Source of the DNA: Thermoanaerobaculia bacterium
Lineage (GTDB): Bacteria; Acidobacteriota; Thermoanaerobaculia; Gp7-AA8
Direction: 5' to 3'
Assembly: GCA_017883235.1 (NCBI GenBank)
Contig: JADGNY010000001.1
Coordinates: forward strand, 62,001 to 126,000
Length of the DNA: 64,000 bases
This document shows, piece after piece, positions 49,135 to 56,989 of this stretch; positions within the stretch are counted from its first letter, which is position 1, and each line of letters opens with the position of its first letter. The position numbers and the translations under genes were made by a program. Under the pieces are notes generated by a model. That model did not search any database and was not told the origin of the DNA. It saw only the letters and a program-made list of their open reading frames with translations.

Positions 49135-50381
49135 GCTCGAGGATGATCTGCGCGGGCTGCGGCTGGACCGCCCCGCCGCTCGATCCACGCCCGTTCCGCT
49201 GTCCGCACGCAGGGAGAGATGACGTCGATCACGTGCTGGCGCGCCGGCTGGAGAGCGCCTCGCCGGTTCCGTTCTTTGAGACCGAGACGAATCCATTTCT
49301 CCGCTATCGCACGTTCACGCACGCCTGGCACACGGCGCAAGCGATCGGAATGAGCGACGGCGAATTCGTCGATCTCGTACGCGCTCTCGACGCGCACGCC
49401 GGCGGAATTGTGGTCACGCCCTTCGAGCAGCGAGATGGCTTCTGGGTGAAAGACGAAACGGGCAACGTCGCCGGATCTCACAAGTCGCGCCATCTGATGG
49501 GGCTCATGCTCTGGCTGCTCGTCGCGGAGCGCATCGATCCATCGCTTGCGCACGCACGCCTGGCGATCGCGAGCTGCGGCAATGCGGCGCTCGCGGCGGC
49601 GACGCTCGCACACGCGGCGAAGCGGGAGCTCGACGTCTACGTGCCCGGCGATGCATCGCCATCAGTAATCGCGCGTCTGGAAACGCTCGGCGCGAACGTG
49701 ACGCGCTGCATGCGCGAACCGGGCGTCGCCGGCGATCCTGCCTATCTCCGCTTTCGCGAGGCGGTGGCGCGCGGTGCGCTGCCGTTCACCTGTCAGGGAA
49801 ACGAGAACGGGCTGGTGATCGAAGGGGGCCAGACGCTCGGATGGGAGCTTGCATCGCAGCTTGCGGCGCGAGGCGCGGCGCTCGATCATCTCTTCATCCA
49901 GGTCGGCGGAGGCGCCCTCGCCAGCGCAACGATTGCCGCGCTCGAAGAGGCGCAGGCGCTCGGCGTCCTTCCGCGCATGCCTCGCATCCACGCCGTGCAG
50001 ACGCTCGCCTCACCGCTGCGCCGTGCGTACGACCGCGTGCTGGAGCACGGAATCGACGAAGCGATTGCTCATCGCTCGCGGTTCATGTGGCCGTGGGAAA
50101 CCGCACCGCACAGCATCGCCACCGGCATCCTCGATGACGAGACCTACGACTGGGCCGCCGTCTTGCGCGGTGTTCTCTCGACCGGCGGCTCGGTGATCAC
50201 GGTCAGCGAAGACGAGCTGCGCGAAGCGAATCGCATCGCCGGAGATGATGTGAGCGCCACAGGATCCGCGGGCCTCGCCGGCGCGCTTTCAATGCGATGC
50301 GGGGATGAGTCCGTGGGCGTGCTGTTTACGGGGGCGAGCGTCACCGCACCGTTGTCTGTGACGCCCACGACGGCGTCCTGA
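49131..50381 (+). CDS. fold-type II PLP enzyme, threonine-synthase/diaminopropionate-lyase-like
   Basis: The 416-residue protein starts at the ATG overlapping the previous stop (ATGA). An N-terminal CAGCGW and later FRCPH resemble the zinc-ribbon start of threonine-synthase-like proteins. The PLP lysine lies in [13 protein letters not shown], with an Asn-containing loop [13 protein letters not shown] and the phosphate loop [13 protein letters not shown]. Its partners (molybdenum hydroxylase, SsnA-like) also occur with diaminopropionate ammonia-lyase YgeX, so a lyase role is plausible. The last 11 codons are partly duplicated at 54971. Confidence 0.78.
   Translation: MSSRMICAGCGWTAPPLDPRPFRCPHAGRDDVDHVLARRLESASPVPFFETETNPFLRYRTFTHAWHTAQAIGMSDGEFVDLVRALDAHAGGIVVTPFEQRDGFWVKDETGNVAGSHKSRHLMGLMLWLLVAERIDPSLAHARLAIASCGNAALAAATLAHAAKRELDVYVPGDASPSVIARLETLGANVTRCMREPGVAGDPAYLRFREAVARGALPFTCQGNENGLVIEGGQTLGWELASQLAARGAALDHLFIQVGGGALASATIAALEEAQALGVLPRMPRIHAVQTLASPLRRAYDRVLEHGIDEAIAHRSRFMWPWETAPHSIATGILDDETYDWAAVLRGVLSTGGSVITVSEDELREANRIAGDDVSATGSAGLAGALSMRCGDESVGVLFTGASVTAPLSVTPTTAS
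50346..50380 (+). repeat. 35-bp segment duplicated at 54971, left copy
   Basis: The segment encodes the C-terminus [11 protein letters not shown] of the PLP enzyme. The right copy (54971-55005) has six base changes, four of them leaving the amino acid unchanged, consistent with a once-coding paralogue. Confidence 0.7.
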
Positions 50382-50439
50382 GGCACTCGCGGTACACATC
50401 GACAGGCCGCGGTGCGGGTTGAGAAACCAACGAACCAGT

Positions 50440-50479
50440 TTGACATTCCATGCATCTTTTTCTAGCATCTTGATGCATG
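50440..50479 (+). promoter_or_regulatory. vapBC promoter with operator palindrome
   Basis: TTGACA (50440-50445), a 17-nt spacer and TAGCAT (50463-50468) precede the antitoxin ATG at 50477 by 8 nt, so the transcript should be leaderless. An 8-bp perfect inverted repeat, CATGCATC at 50449-50456 and GATGCATG at 50472-50479, brackets the -10. It is a likely antitoxin operator. Confidence 0.7.
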
Positions 50480-50728
50480 CCAAAACGCACCACTGTGACT
50501 CTCGACGATGACGTCGTAGCCAAGCTGGCTGGCGAGGCGCACCGTTCCGGTCTGCCGTTCCGCCATGTACTCAACGAGGCGCTCCGCCGGGCAACGAGCC
50601 CGCCGCGCAAACCACGAGGATTGAAGCCGTTCAAGGTGCGCGCGCGTGACCTCGGAGCTCGCCCTGACCTGGATTTCGACAACATCGAGCAGCTTCTCGA
50701 TCAAGTCGAAGGGCCATTCCGGAAATGA
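50477..50728 (+). CDS. VapB-type antitoxin (ribbon-helix-helix)
   Basis: The 83-residue protein begins MPKRTTVTLDDDVVAKLAGE, the ribbon strand and helix of CopG-type DNA-binding domains. It ends with a toxin-binding tail (LGARPDLDFDNIEQLLDQVE). It overlaps the PIN-domain gene by 4 bp and lies behind a promoter-operator palindrome, so it probably represses its own operon and neutralises the toxin. Confidence 0.88.
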   Translation: MPKRTTVTLDDDVVAKLAGEAHRSGLPFRHVLNEALRRATSPPRKPRGLKPFKVRARDLGARPDLDFDNIEQLLDQVEGPFRK

Positions 50729-51156
50729 TCACCATCGACGCGAACCTGATCATCTACGCCCATCATTCAGCCGCGCCACAGCACGTCCAGGCACGGAAAT
50801 GGTTCGAGCGAGTCCTCTCGGGCTTTGAGCCGGTGCGTCTGGCGTGGAGCACCATCCACGCGTTTCTTCGAATCGCAACGCATCCGAGCATCTTCCCAAA
50901 GGCCTTTCCCATCGGCGAGGCCCGCTCACTGGTCGAAGATTGGCTCGCCCAACCATCGGTTGCACTCCTCGAACCTGGCGAGATGTATTGGGAGATATTC
51001 GGCCGGCTCCTCACCAGTGGTCAGGTTCGCGGCAACCTGGTGATGGATGCTCACCTTGCCGCACTGGCCATCGAACACGGCGCCACACTCTGCACAACCG
51101 ATCGCGATTTCAGCCGCTTTGAGGGACTGCGTCTTTCAAACCCGCTCTTGGGATGA
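50725..51156 (+). CDS. VapC-type PIN-domain ribonuclease toxin
   Basis: The 143-residue PIN domain has its acidic residues visible: Asp in ITIDANLIIYA (residue 5), Glu in the GEARSLVEDW region, Asp in LVMDAHLAALAIEHG (near 109) and Asp in CTTDRDFSRF (near 127). PIN toxins cut tRNA or rRNA. The gene pair is compact and self-contained, as in mobile toxin-antitoxin modules. Confidence 0.9.
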   Translation: MITIDANLIIYAHHSAAPQHVQARKWFERVLSGFEPVRLAWSTIHAFLRIATHPSIFPKAFPIGEARSLVEDWLAQPSVALLEPGEMYWEIFGRLLTSGQVRGNLVMDAHLAALAIEHGATLCTTDRDFSRFEGLRLSNPLLG

Positions 51157-51609
51157 CGATTTCGACACGTGGTTCACGCCTGGCTCCCGCCAGACACATG
51201 ACGCCATGAGAACGCGCTCAACCGGGCAATGCGACGGCAAAAGCGCGCGATGTCGCTCCACGAGTAGACCCTAATCGTGCGGCGCACGTGGCTCTCCTTG
51301 CCGCCGTAAACAAGAGGGCCACGACCGCGGACTCCGGCGATGATCCACGCACCTGATCACGCATCGTCGAAAGCGGCTCGAAGAACGAAGGCCCGACCCT
51401 ACGACGCCACTTCATCCTCTCTAGTTTCCCTGAGGTGCAGGGGCGGCGATTGGGCGTAGCGATGCTGGCGAGAGCCGTGCCGTGGATAACCGGCGGATGT
51501 CGGAAAGCTGCACGAGGAGAATTGCCGGAATGCCCCAGAAAGGCCGAGGTGCGCATGCTCATGGGACGTGCGACGATCGGCCCGCGTTTACGACGTTCGA
51601 GCCGATGCG
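51157..51609. other. 453-bp stretch with no supportable gene
   Basis: Only scattered short frames lie between the PIN toxin and the convergent exported-protein gene. No hairpin terminator or recognisable gene remnant was found. Confidence 0.4.
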
Positions 51610-52428
51610 TCAGAACTTGCCGTCTTCGTTCGTCTCGTCGACGAGCTGTCCCATCGGCGAAAGGGATTCCCCGTTCAAACTGCGGATAAGCAGGGAGATC
51701 GCATCCTCCGAGACCGTCTTGAGGGCGTCGACCAGCTCCGCGCGAGGGATCTCCTTCGCCTCGCGCCCTTTGTAACCCTTTGCGGACCATGCGATCACCG
51801 CGCCGTGCCAGATCACCTCGCCCGTGCTGTTCTTGCGAACCACGCCCAGGAGCCGGACGAAGGGGCGGTAGGTCTTCTTGAACCCCAGTTGCTCCCGGCC
51901 GGCCCTTGCACCGAAACCGTAGGAGACCTTGACGACGCACATCACGTCGCGTCCCTCGGCGGCGATCTTCCGCGCAGTCTCGCCGCCGGCTTTTGCCTCC
52001 GAAGAAGCGAGACTGACCAGCGCCTCGGCCAGCGCGGCGTCGTTGGTGAACTCGATCTCGAAGTGACGCGCCTCCGGCATCCTCGCGCGGAGCCGCTCGT
52101 TCACAGAGCCGGTCACGTCGAAATCACCGAGAAGGGCTTCGAAGGCGTTGGCTTCCTGCCGTACCGGAGCCTTGCCCTCGTACTTGCCTGACGCCCGCCA
52201 GACGGCCTGCTGGAAGGCGCCTCCGATGAACAGGCCGTACGCGATCGTTCTCCCGAGCTGCATGTACCGCTCCTGGAAGAACGAATTCGAGTACACGACG
52301 CCCGTGCCCCCGAGCTTCGCGTCGGGGGGAAGCGCCGCGACTCGAGACGTCACCGGCTGCGCGGACAGTTGCCCTGCCAGACCGATCACCACCATCACCA
52401 GGGCCAACGAAATGAAACGGATTCTCAT
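51610..52428 (-). CDS. exported protein of unknown function
   Basis: The 272-residue protein starts at the ATG at 52428, which places a clear signal peptide at the N-terminus: MRIRFISLALVMVVIGLAGQ then LSAQPVTSR, with cleavage near AQP. The mature part is mixed alpha/beta, with segments such as YMQLGRTIAYGLFIGGAF and EVIWHGAVIAWSAKGY. No catalytic motif is recognised. It is not a lipoprotein, since there is no Cys after the signal. It is divergent from the PfkB-AAA gene and lies inside the segment bounded by PLP-gene repeats. Confidence 0.75.
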   Translation of the reverse strand: MRIRFISLALVMVVIGLAGQLSAQPVTSRVAALPPDAKLGGTGVVYSNSFFQERYMQLGRTIAYGLFIGGAFQQAVWRASGKYEGKAPVRQEANAFEALLGDFDVTGSVNERLRARMPEARHFEIEFTNDAALAEALVSLASSEAKAGGETARKIAAEGRDVMCVVKVSYGFGARAGREQLGFKKTYRPFVRLLGVVRKNSTGEVIWHGAVIAWSAKGYKGREAKEIPRAELVDALKTVSEDAISLLIRSLNGESLSPMGQLVDETNEDGKF

Positions 52429-52565
52429 GATGTACCTTCTCTCATGGGGTAAGTTTGGATTAATTTGAAGATCCTGTGTCCCTGCCGACACACGAACTTC
52501 AGGAACGAACGAGCTCTCACCGAGAACCTTCCGAACTCTCAAAGTGAACGCCGGCGCGCGTGTGG

Positions 52566-52596
52566 CTGTCCGTGACTTGAATCACGAGTCAAAGTG
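52566..52596. repeat. 31-bp direct repeat, left copy
   Basis: The 31 bases, ctgtccgtgacttgaatcac onwards, are identical to 54886-54916. The two copies flank the PfkB-AAA gene at a distance of 2320 bp. Within the repeat, gact and agtc form short inverted arms. Confidence 0.85.
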
Positions 52597-52674
52597 AGCA
52601 TGATCCAAGGGAATCAGGATCCCTTTTCAGGAAGGTGCCATTATCGTTTGGTGGCCGACGTAGGAGCGGAAGGC

Positions 52675-52680
52675 TATAAT
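52675..52680 (+). promoter_or_regulatory. -10 element TATAAT for the PfkB-AAA gene
   Basis: A consensus TATAAT ends 6 nt before the ATG at 52687, which predicts leaderless or near-leaderless mRNA. No clear -35 at normal spacing. Confidence 0.6.
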
Positions 52681-52686
52681 AATGCT

Positions 52687-54801
52687 ATGCGTCGTAGTAG
52701 ACGATCGGCTCCTGCGCCACGCCCGTCTCCGCGGTTGCGCGCGCGACGGCGACCGGCACGTTCAGCAGCACGCGACACGGTCCTTGTCCTCGGGGACTTG
52801 GTCATCGACCGCTCCTGGCTGGTCGGCCCGGAGTTCGCCGAAAAACGCGTTCCCGTTCCCGGCGAGTCCCTTCCGCGCTCGCTCCTCGAGCCAGACCGGC
52901 AAACCGACGTCGCCGGCGGCATCGGCACCGTGGCGCGCGCGATCGCTGCCATCGACCCCAAGCGCCCCGTGATCGCCGCCGGCATCTGGGACAGGAACGT
53001 CGCCGAGAGCATCGACGAGCTGGTGCCTCCGAAGAAGAGCGATTTCCCTGAGCTGGCGTTCCGGCAGCTCGGCACCTCGAAGTTCACGTCGATCCGCCAT
53101 CGCATCTACGTTCCCGAGGTGAAGGGGGCCAAGCTACTGTACCGCTTCGACCGCGACATCGATACGACGCCGGTCCCGCTCGATCTCGCCGAATTGCCCG
53201 CGGCCGAAGACGTGGCGCTGCTCATCCTGGCCGACTACCACGGCAAATTGCTCGAGCGCCCGGAGCTGAAGAGATACGTTCGCAATCACTACCGCAACTG
53301 CCCGATTCTGATTCGCTCTTCCGATACCGATCTTCTGCGCGGTTTCCACTGGACGATTCTGACCCTGAATCTCTACTGGTTCGGACGCGTCCTCGATCGC
53401 GAAGAGCTGTTCGATCTGCCGGTCACGAGACAGGTCGAGAACACCTGCCGCTGGCATCCCGACCTGCTCGAGGCCTTGTCGTCGTTCGTCAAGAAAGTGA
53501 AGATGCGCCCGGAGCAGGTCTTCCTGCTGAATCTCGAGGAAGACGGAGCGCTGCTGCTTCACGACGACCAGATCACGCCGCTGGTCCTGCCCACGCCCGA
53601 GCCGACCCGCGGCTTGAACATCGGTGCGAACGACGTACAGCTCGCATGGTTCGTCCACCATCTTCTCGCGGAATGGGAGCCGGGCCAGCGATTGACCGAC
53701 GAGCTGCTCCAGAGAATCGGTAAGTTGGCGGTCAAGGCCAGCACGGCGTTCTCCGCGCGCGCCCAGCGCATCACCGAGGTCTCCGACCACTACTACGCGC
53801 CGCCGATCGAAGTCGAGCAATCAGCGATCGACGTCGCCCCGGCGGTGAGCTCGCGATCGCGCCTGTCGTTGACCGACTCCGTCAAACACCTCAGCGCCGC
53901 TCGCGATCTCGTCAACATCCTCCGCGATCCGAAGCGGAAGGTCGCTCCCCGCACGACCATCTGTCTGCACGACGCGAAGTGGTATCTGAACGATTTCCTG
54001 ACGATCAACAGCCAGTTCGGCACGGAGATCGTGAAGCTCAAGCGGCGCATGTGCGACTACCTGGCGAAGCCGACGTCGCGGCCGTTCGTCGCCGCCGTAT
54101 GCGGCGAGCCGGGCGCGGGGAAGACGATGCTCGCCAAAAAGCTCGCCGCCGTGGTCGGCTGCGATGCGATGTTCGAGAACGCGGCGCAGTGGAACACTGC
54201 CGAGGATCTCGGCTGGATGTGCGAGCGCATCCGCACGGCGCAGATGCGCAAGCACAAGCCGCTCGTCTTCATCGACGAAGTCGATACTTCGCTCCACGGC
54301 GAGCACCTCTACGGCAAGCTCCTGGCGCCGCTGTGGGACGGCGAGTACGTCGTGCACGGCGAGGAGCGCGCGTTCGGCCCGACGATTTTTCTCCTCGCCG
54401 GCAGCGATCAGTTCTGGCACTCCCGGAAAGCGCTTCTCGGCGAGAGCAAGAAACCGTCCAAGCTCGACGACCTGGTGTCGCGGATCGAGGTGCATATCGA
54501 CGTGCCGGCGCTGCATCTCCGCCGCGAAGACATCGTCTATCTGACCGCGAACTATCTGCTGCAACGCTTCCCTCGCATCAAGACGGCGGAGGAGGGCCTG
54601 TTTCGCCTCTTCGCGCAGTCGACGCCGAAACACGGCTCGCGCAGCATCGGCAGCGTGATCAAGCTGATTGCCTCCGGCGAAGGCATCAACATCCGCAACA
54701 AGGACCTGCCGGAGCCGCGCCGTAAAGAGCTCGTCAACTTCCTTGCCGATGTGCCGCGGGGGTGGGACCAGAAGCGCGAGCTCATCAACATCACCGCGTA
54801 A
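52687..54801 (+). CDS. PfkB-like kinase domain fused to AAA+ ATPase
   Basis: This 704-residue protein has two catalytic modules. An Arg-rich leader (1-30) precedes a ribokinase/PfkB domain: VLVLGDLVIDRSWLVG near 32-47, the glycine-rich DVAGGIGTVARAIAAI, and a C-terminal signature in which the usual GAGD is GAND (residues 313-316), keeping the catalytic Asp. A linker of about 130 residues follows. The AAA+ domain then has Walker A GEPGAGKT (473-480), Walker B LVFIDEVD (526-533), a sensor region LLAGSDQFWHSRKALL, and a lid helix domain. It is cytosolic, with no nearby partner gene. The combination is unusual; I do not recognise a named family. Confidence 0.78.
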   Translation: MRRSRRSAPAPRPSPRLRARRRPARSAARDTVLVLGDLVIDRSWLVGPEFAEKRVPVPGESLPRSLLEPDRQTDVAGGIGTVARAIAAIDPKRPVIAAGIWDRNVAESIDELVPPKKSDFPELAFRQLGTSKFTSIRHRIYVPEVKGAKLLYRFDRDIDTTPVPLDLAELPAAEDVALLILADYHGKLLERPELKRYVRNHYRNCPILIRSSDTDLLRGFHWTILTLNLYWFGRVLDREELFDLPVTRQVENTCRWHPDLLEALSSFVKKVKMRPEQVFLLNLEEDGALLLHDDQITPLVLPTPEPTRGLNIGANDVQLAWFVHHLLAEWEPGQRLTDELLQRIGKLAVKASTAFSARAQRITEVSDHYYAPPIEVEQSAIDVAPAVSSRSRLSLTDSVKHLSAARDLVNILRDPKRKVAPRTTICLHDAKWYLNDFLTINSQFGTEIVKLKRRMCDYLAKPTSRPFVAAVCGEPGAGKTMLAKKLAAVVGCDAMFENAAQWNTAEDLGWMCERIRTAQMRKHKPLVFIDEVDTSLHGEHLYGKLLAPLWDGEYVVHGEERAFGPTIFLLAGSDQFWHSRKALLGESKKPSKLDDLVSRIEVHIDVPALHLRREDIVYLTANYLLQRFPRIKTAEEGLFRLFAQSTPKHGSRSIGSVIKLIASGEGINIRNKDLPEPRRKELVNFLADVPRGWDQKRELINITA

Positions 54802-54885
54802 TCTCGGTTGACAAACGCGCGGCGATGCCCGATGAAACGCCGTCATGTTTCGTCGCGGGGTGTTCCTGCGTCGGCGCCCGTGGGC

Positions 54886-54916
54886 CTGTCCGTGACTTGA
54901 ATCACGAGTCAAAGTG
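54886..54916. repeat. 31-bp direct repeat, right copy
   Basis: It is identical over 31 bases to 52566-52596 and lies 84 bp after the PfkB-AAA stop. Together with the left copy it defines a 2.3-kb unit. Confidence 0.85.
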
Positions 54917-54970
54917 TTCGTCGAAGGCCACGCTCTGTTATCCCGCGCCGCGCGTGTCCGCTATGAAGGG

Positions 54971-55051
54971 GCGCCATTGTCTGTGACGCCCGCAACGGCA
55001 TCCTGTGACGCTAGCGCTTCCATGACCACGCGCCGTGTTGCACGGTAAAAC
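54971..55051 (+). pseudogene. 3' remnant of a PLP-enzyme paralogue
   Basis: The first 33 bases translate as APLSVTPATAS, against [11 protein letters not shown] at the end of the PLP gene at 49131. The original stop is lost (TGA became TGT) and the frame reads on to a TAA at 55049-55051. The rest of the gene is missing. Differences from the intact copy are mainly synonymous. Confidence 0.6.
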
Positions 55052-55058
55052 ACTGCCG

Positions 55059-55463
55059 ATGTCCAACACGACGTTTGCTCCGGTTCGCGACCGTTTTCGG
55101 ACCATCGCACGCACGATCGTTCCGGAGGCGGAGGCGCTCGACGAGGCCGGGTGGGCGGAGCTGGAGAGCATCGTCGAGCAGGGACTGGCTTCACGCCCTT
55201 CCTCGGTGCGGAGACAGTTGCGGCTCTTCGTCCGCGCGCTCGACCTGCTTCCGCTCCTCCGTTTCGGCCACACGTTCCGTGCGCTCGATCGCCGGCGGCG
55301 GACGCGATTCCTTCTCGCCGTGCAGGACGCGCGGCTGCTGCTTGTCCGCCGCGGCTTCTGGGGTCTTCGCACGCTCATCTTCATGGGCTACTACGGGCGC
55401 GCCGGCGCGGCCGCGGCGATCGGCTATCGCGCCGATGTGCGCGGATGGGAGATCCGCCGGTGA
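55059..55463 (+). CDS. small subunit-like protein of GMC dehydrogenase
   Basis: The 134-residue protein begins MSNTTFAPVRDRFRTIARTI; an ATG 8 codons upstream is possible. The segment RTIARTIVPEAEALDEAGWA resembles the start of gluconate 2-dehydrogenase subunit 3-like proteins, which accompany GMC oxidoreductases. The rest is helical (RQLRLFVRALDLLPLLRFGH). Its stop overlaps the GTG start of the GMC gene. It probably assists export or electron transfer of the flavoprotein, although no Tat signal is seen. Confidence 0.6.
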   Translation: MSNTTFAPVRDRFRTIARTIVPEAEALDEAGWAELESIVEQGLASRPSSVRRQLRLFVRALDLLPLLRFGHTFRALDRRRRTRFLLAVQDARLLLVRRGFWGLRTLIFMGYYGRAGAAAAIGYRADVRGWEIRR

Positions 55464-56989
55464 TCGACAAGTCATACGACGTCGTCGTCATCGGATCGGG
55501 AGCGGGAGGCGGTACGGTCGCCCAGGAGCTGGCCCCGCTCGTGCGCGATGGCCGCAACGTGCTGGTCGTCGAACAGGGGCCGCGCATTTCGCCCGAGGAG
55601 TGCAACGGCGTGGAGCTGGAGATGGCGCCGGCGCTCTACCAGGACGACGGCGGCTTTCTTACCGCCGATGGAACGATGACGCTCGCGTTCGGACGCGTTT
55701 ACGGCGGCTCGACGTTCGTCTACACCGGAACGTCCATGCAGCCGCCCGAACGGGTGATCCGCAATTGGAACGTGCCCGGGGTGGAGCACTCCGATCTCGA
55801 CGCGCGCGCTCGAACGTTCGCCGCGCAGAACAACGTTCACTTCCTCGCCGACGAACTGATCAACGAGAACAACCGGCTGTTCGTTGAAGGCTGCCGGCGT
55901 GCCGGCTACGTGGCGCAGCAGTTTCCGATCAATGTCCGCGGATGCAACGGCTCGAGCCTCTGCAACCTCGGATGCCCCCACGGCGCGAAGCAGGGAACGC
56001 ATCGCAAGCAGCTTCCCGCGGCGGAACGAGCGGGCGTGGCGGTGGTCACGCGTGCAGAAGCGCTTCGAATCGAAGAGCATGCGGTGATCGTCCGGGTCTC
56101 GGAGAAGCCGGACGGCGCGAAAGGTCAGCCGTCGGAGTGGCCGCCGGGGGACTACCGCATCCGCGCCGGTGCCATCGTTCTCGCCGCGGGTGCGGTCGGC
56201 TCCCCTGCGCTTCTCCTCCGCTCGCAGTTGCCGGGTCTGCCGCGTCGCGTGGGCGAGGGGTTCACCTGTCATCCCGCACACATCCTCGTCGGCGAACATC
56301 CGGGCGCCATCACGAACGATGTCGGACATCCGAAAAGTTTCTTCGTCGACCGCGCGGAGGAGGAAGGGTACGTTCTCGAAACGTGTATGTACTTCCCGTT
56401 CACCACGGCGAAGAATCTGGCCGGATTCGGAGAGCCGCACTCCACGCTCATGCAGGCCTTCCCACGCCTGCAGATGATTCTGGTGCTGGCGTGCGACAAG
56501 GCCGTGCCCGGCAATCGGGTTACGGTCGGCCGCGACGGAACGCCACGCGTCCACTACCGTTTCACGGAGGAGACCATCGCGGCGCTGATCCGCGCCACGC
56601 GCGCATCGGCGCGGATCTTCTTCGCGGCCGGAGCGGTGCGCGTTCATGCTCCTTCGGCGGATCCGCCGCTGCTCGAAGCGGCCGACGTCGATCGCATCGA
56701 CGAGCGGATCGACGCCCGGCATTTCAAGCCCGGAAAGATCTCCGTCTCGGCGGCGCATCTGATGGGAGGTTGCGGCATGGGCAGAAGCGCCGCCGATTCG
56801 GTGACCGACTCGCGCGGACGCGTTCATGGAATGCCGTGGCTGCGCGTAGCCGATGCCAGCCTCTTCCCCGACTCGCTGGAGATCAATCCGTATCTCACGA
56901 TCATGGCGCTCGCCGATCGGGTGGCTGAAGGGATTCGGCAGGACGCCGGATCTTTTCTGCCGATGAACGAGGCGGTTTCGCGATGGTGA
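55460..56989 (+). CDS. GMC family FAD-dependent oxidoreductase
   Basis: The 509-residue protein uses a GTG start overlapping the previous stop (GTGA). The FAD motif VVVIGSGAGGGTVAQELA covers residues 8-25, followed by the GMC-type loop FGRVYGGSTFVYTGTSMQPP. A Cys-rich segment CNGSSLCNLGCPHGAKQGTH (near 166-185) is typical of gluconate- and cholesterol-oxidase-like GMC proteins. The C-terminal active-site region AAHLMGGCGMG and NPYLTIMALADRVAEGI is present. The substrate is an unknown alcohol. It overlaps the TPP-enzyme gene by 7 bp. Confidence 0.88.
   Translation: MIDKSYDVVVIGSGAGGGTVAQELAPLVRDGRNVLVVEQGPRISPEECNGVELEMAPALYQDDGGFLTADGTMTLAFGRVYGGSTFVYTGTSMQPPERVIRNWNVPGVEHSDLDARARTFAAQNNVHFLADELINENNRLFVEGCRRAGYVAQQFPINVRGCNGSSLCNLGCPHGAKQGTHRKQLPAAERAGVAVVTRAEALRIEEHAVIVRVSEKPDGAKGQPSEWPPGDYRIRAGAIVLAAGAVGSPALLLRSQLPGLPRRVGEGFTCHPAHILVGEHPGAITNDVGHPKSFFVDRAEEEGYVLETCMYFPFTTAKNLAGFGEPHSTLMQAFPRLQMILVLACDKAVPGNRVTVGRDGTPRVHYRFTEETIAALIRATRASARIFFAAGAVRVHAPSADPPLLEAADVDRIDERIDARHFKPGKISVSAAHLMGGCGMGRSAADSVTDSRGRVHGMPWLRVADASLFPDSLEINPYLTIMALADRVAEGIRQDAGSFLPMNEAVSRW

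Noticed and set aside
50346-55005. Integrase-type attachment sites flanking a genomic island
   Set aside because: No integrase gene lies between the copies, and the mostly silent differences show that the right copy is the tail of a coding paralogue rather than a recombination core.
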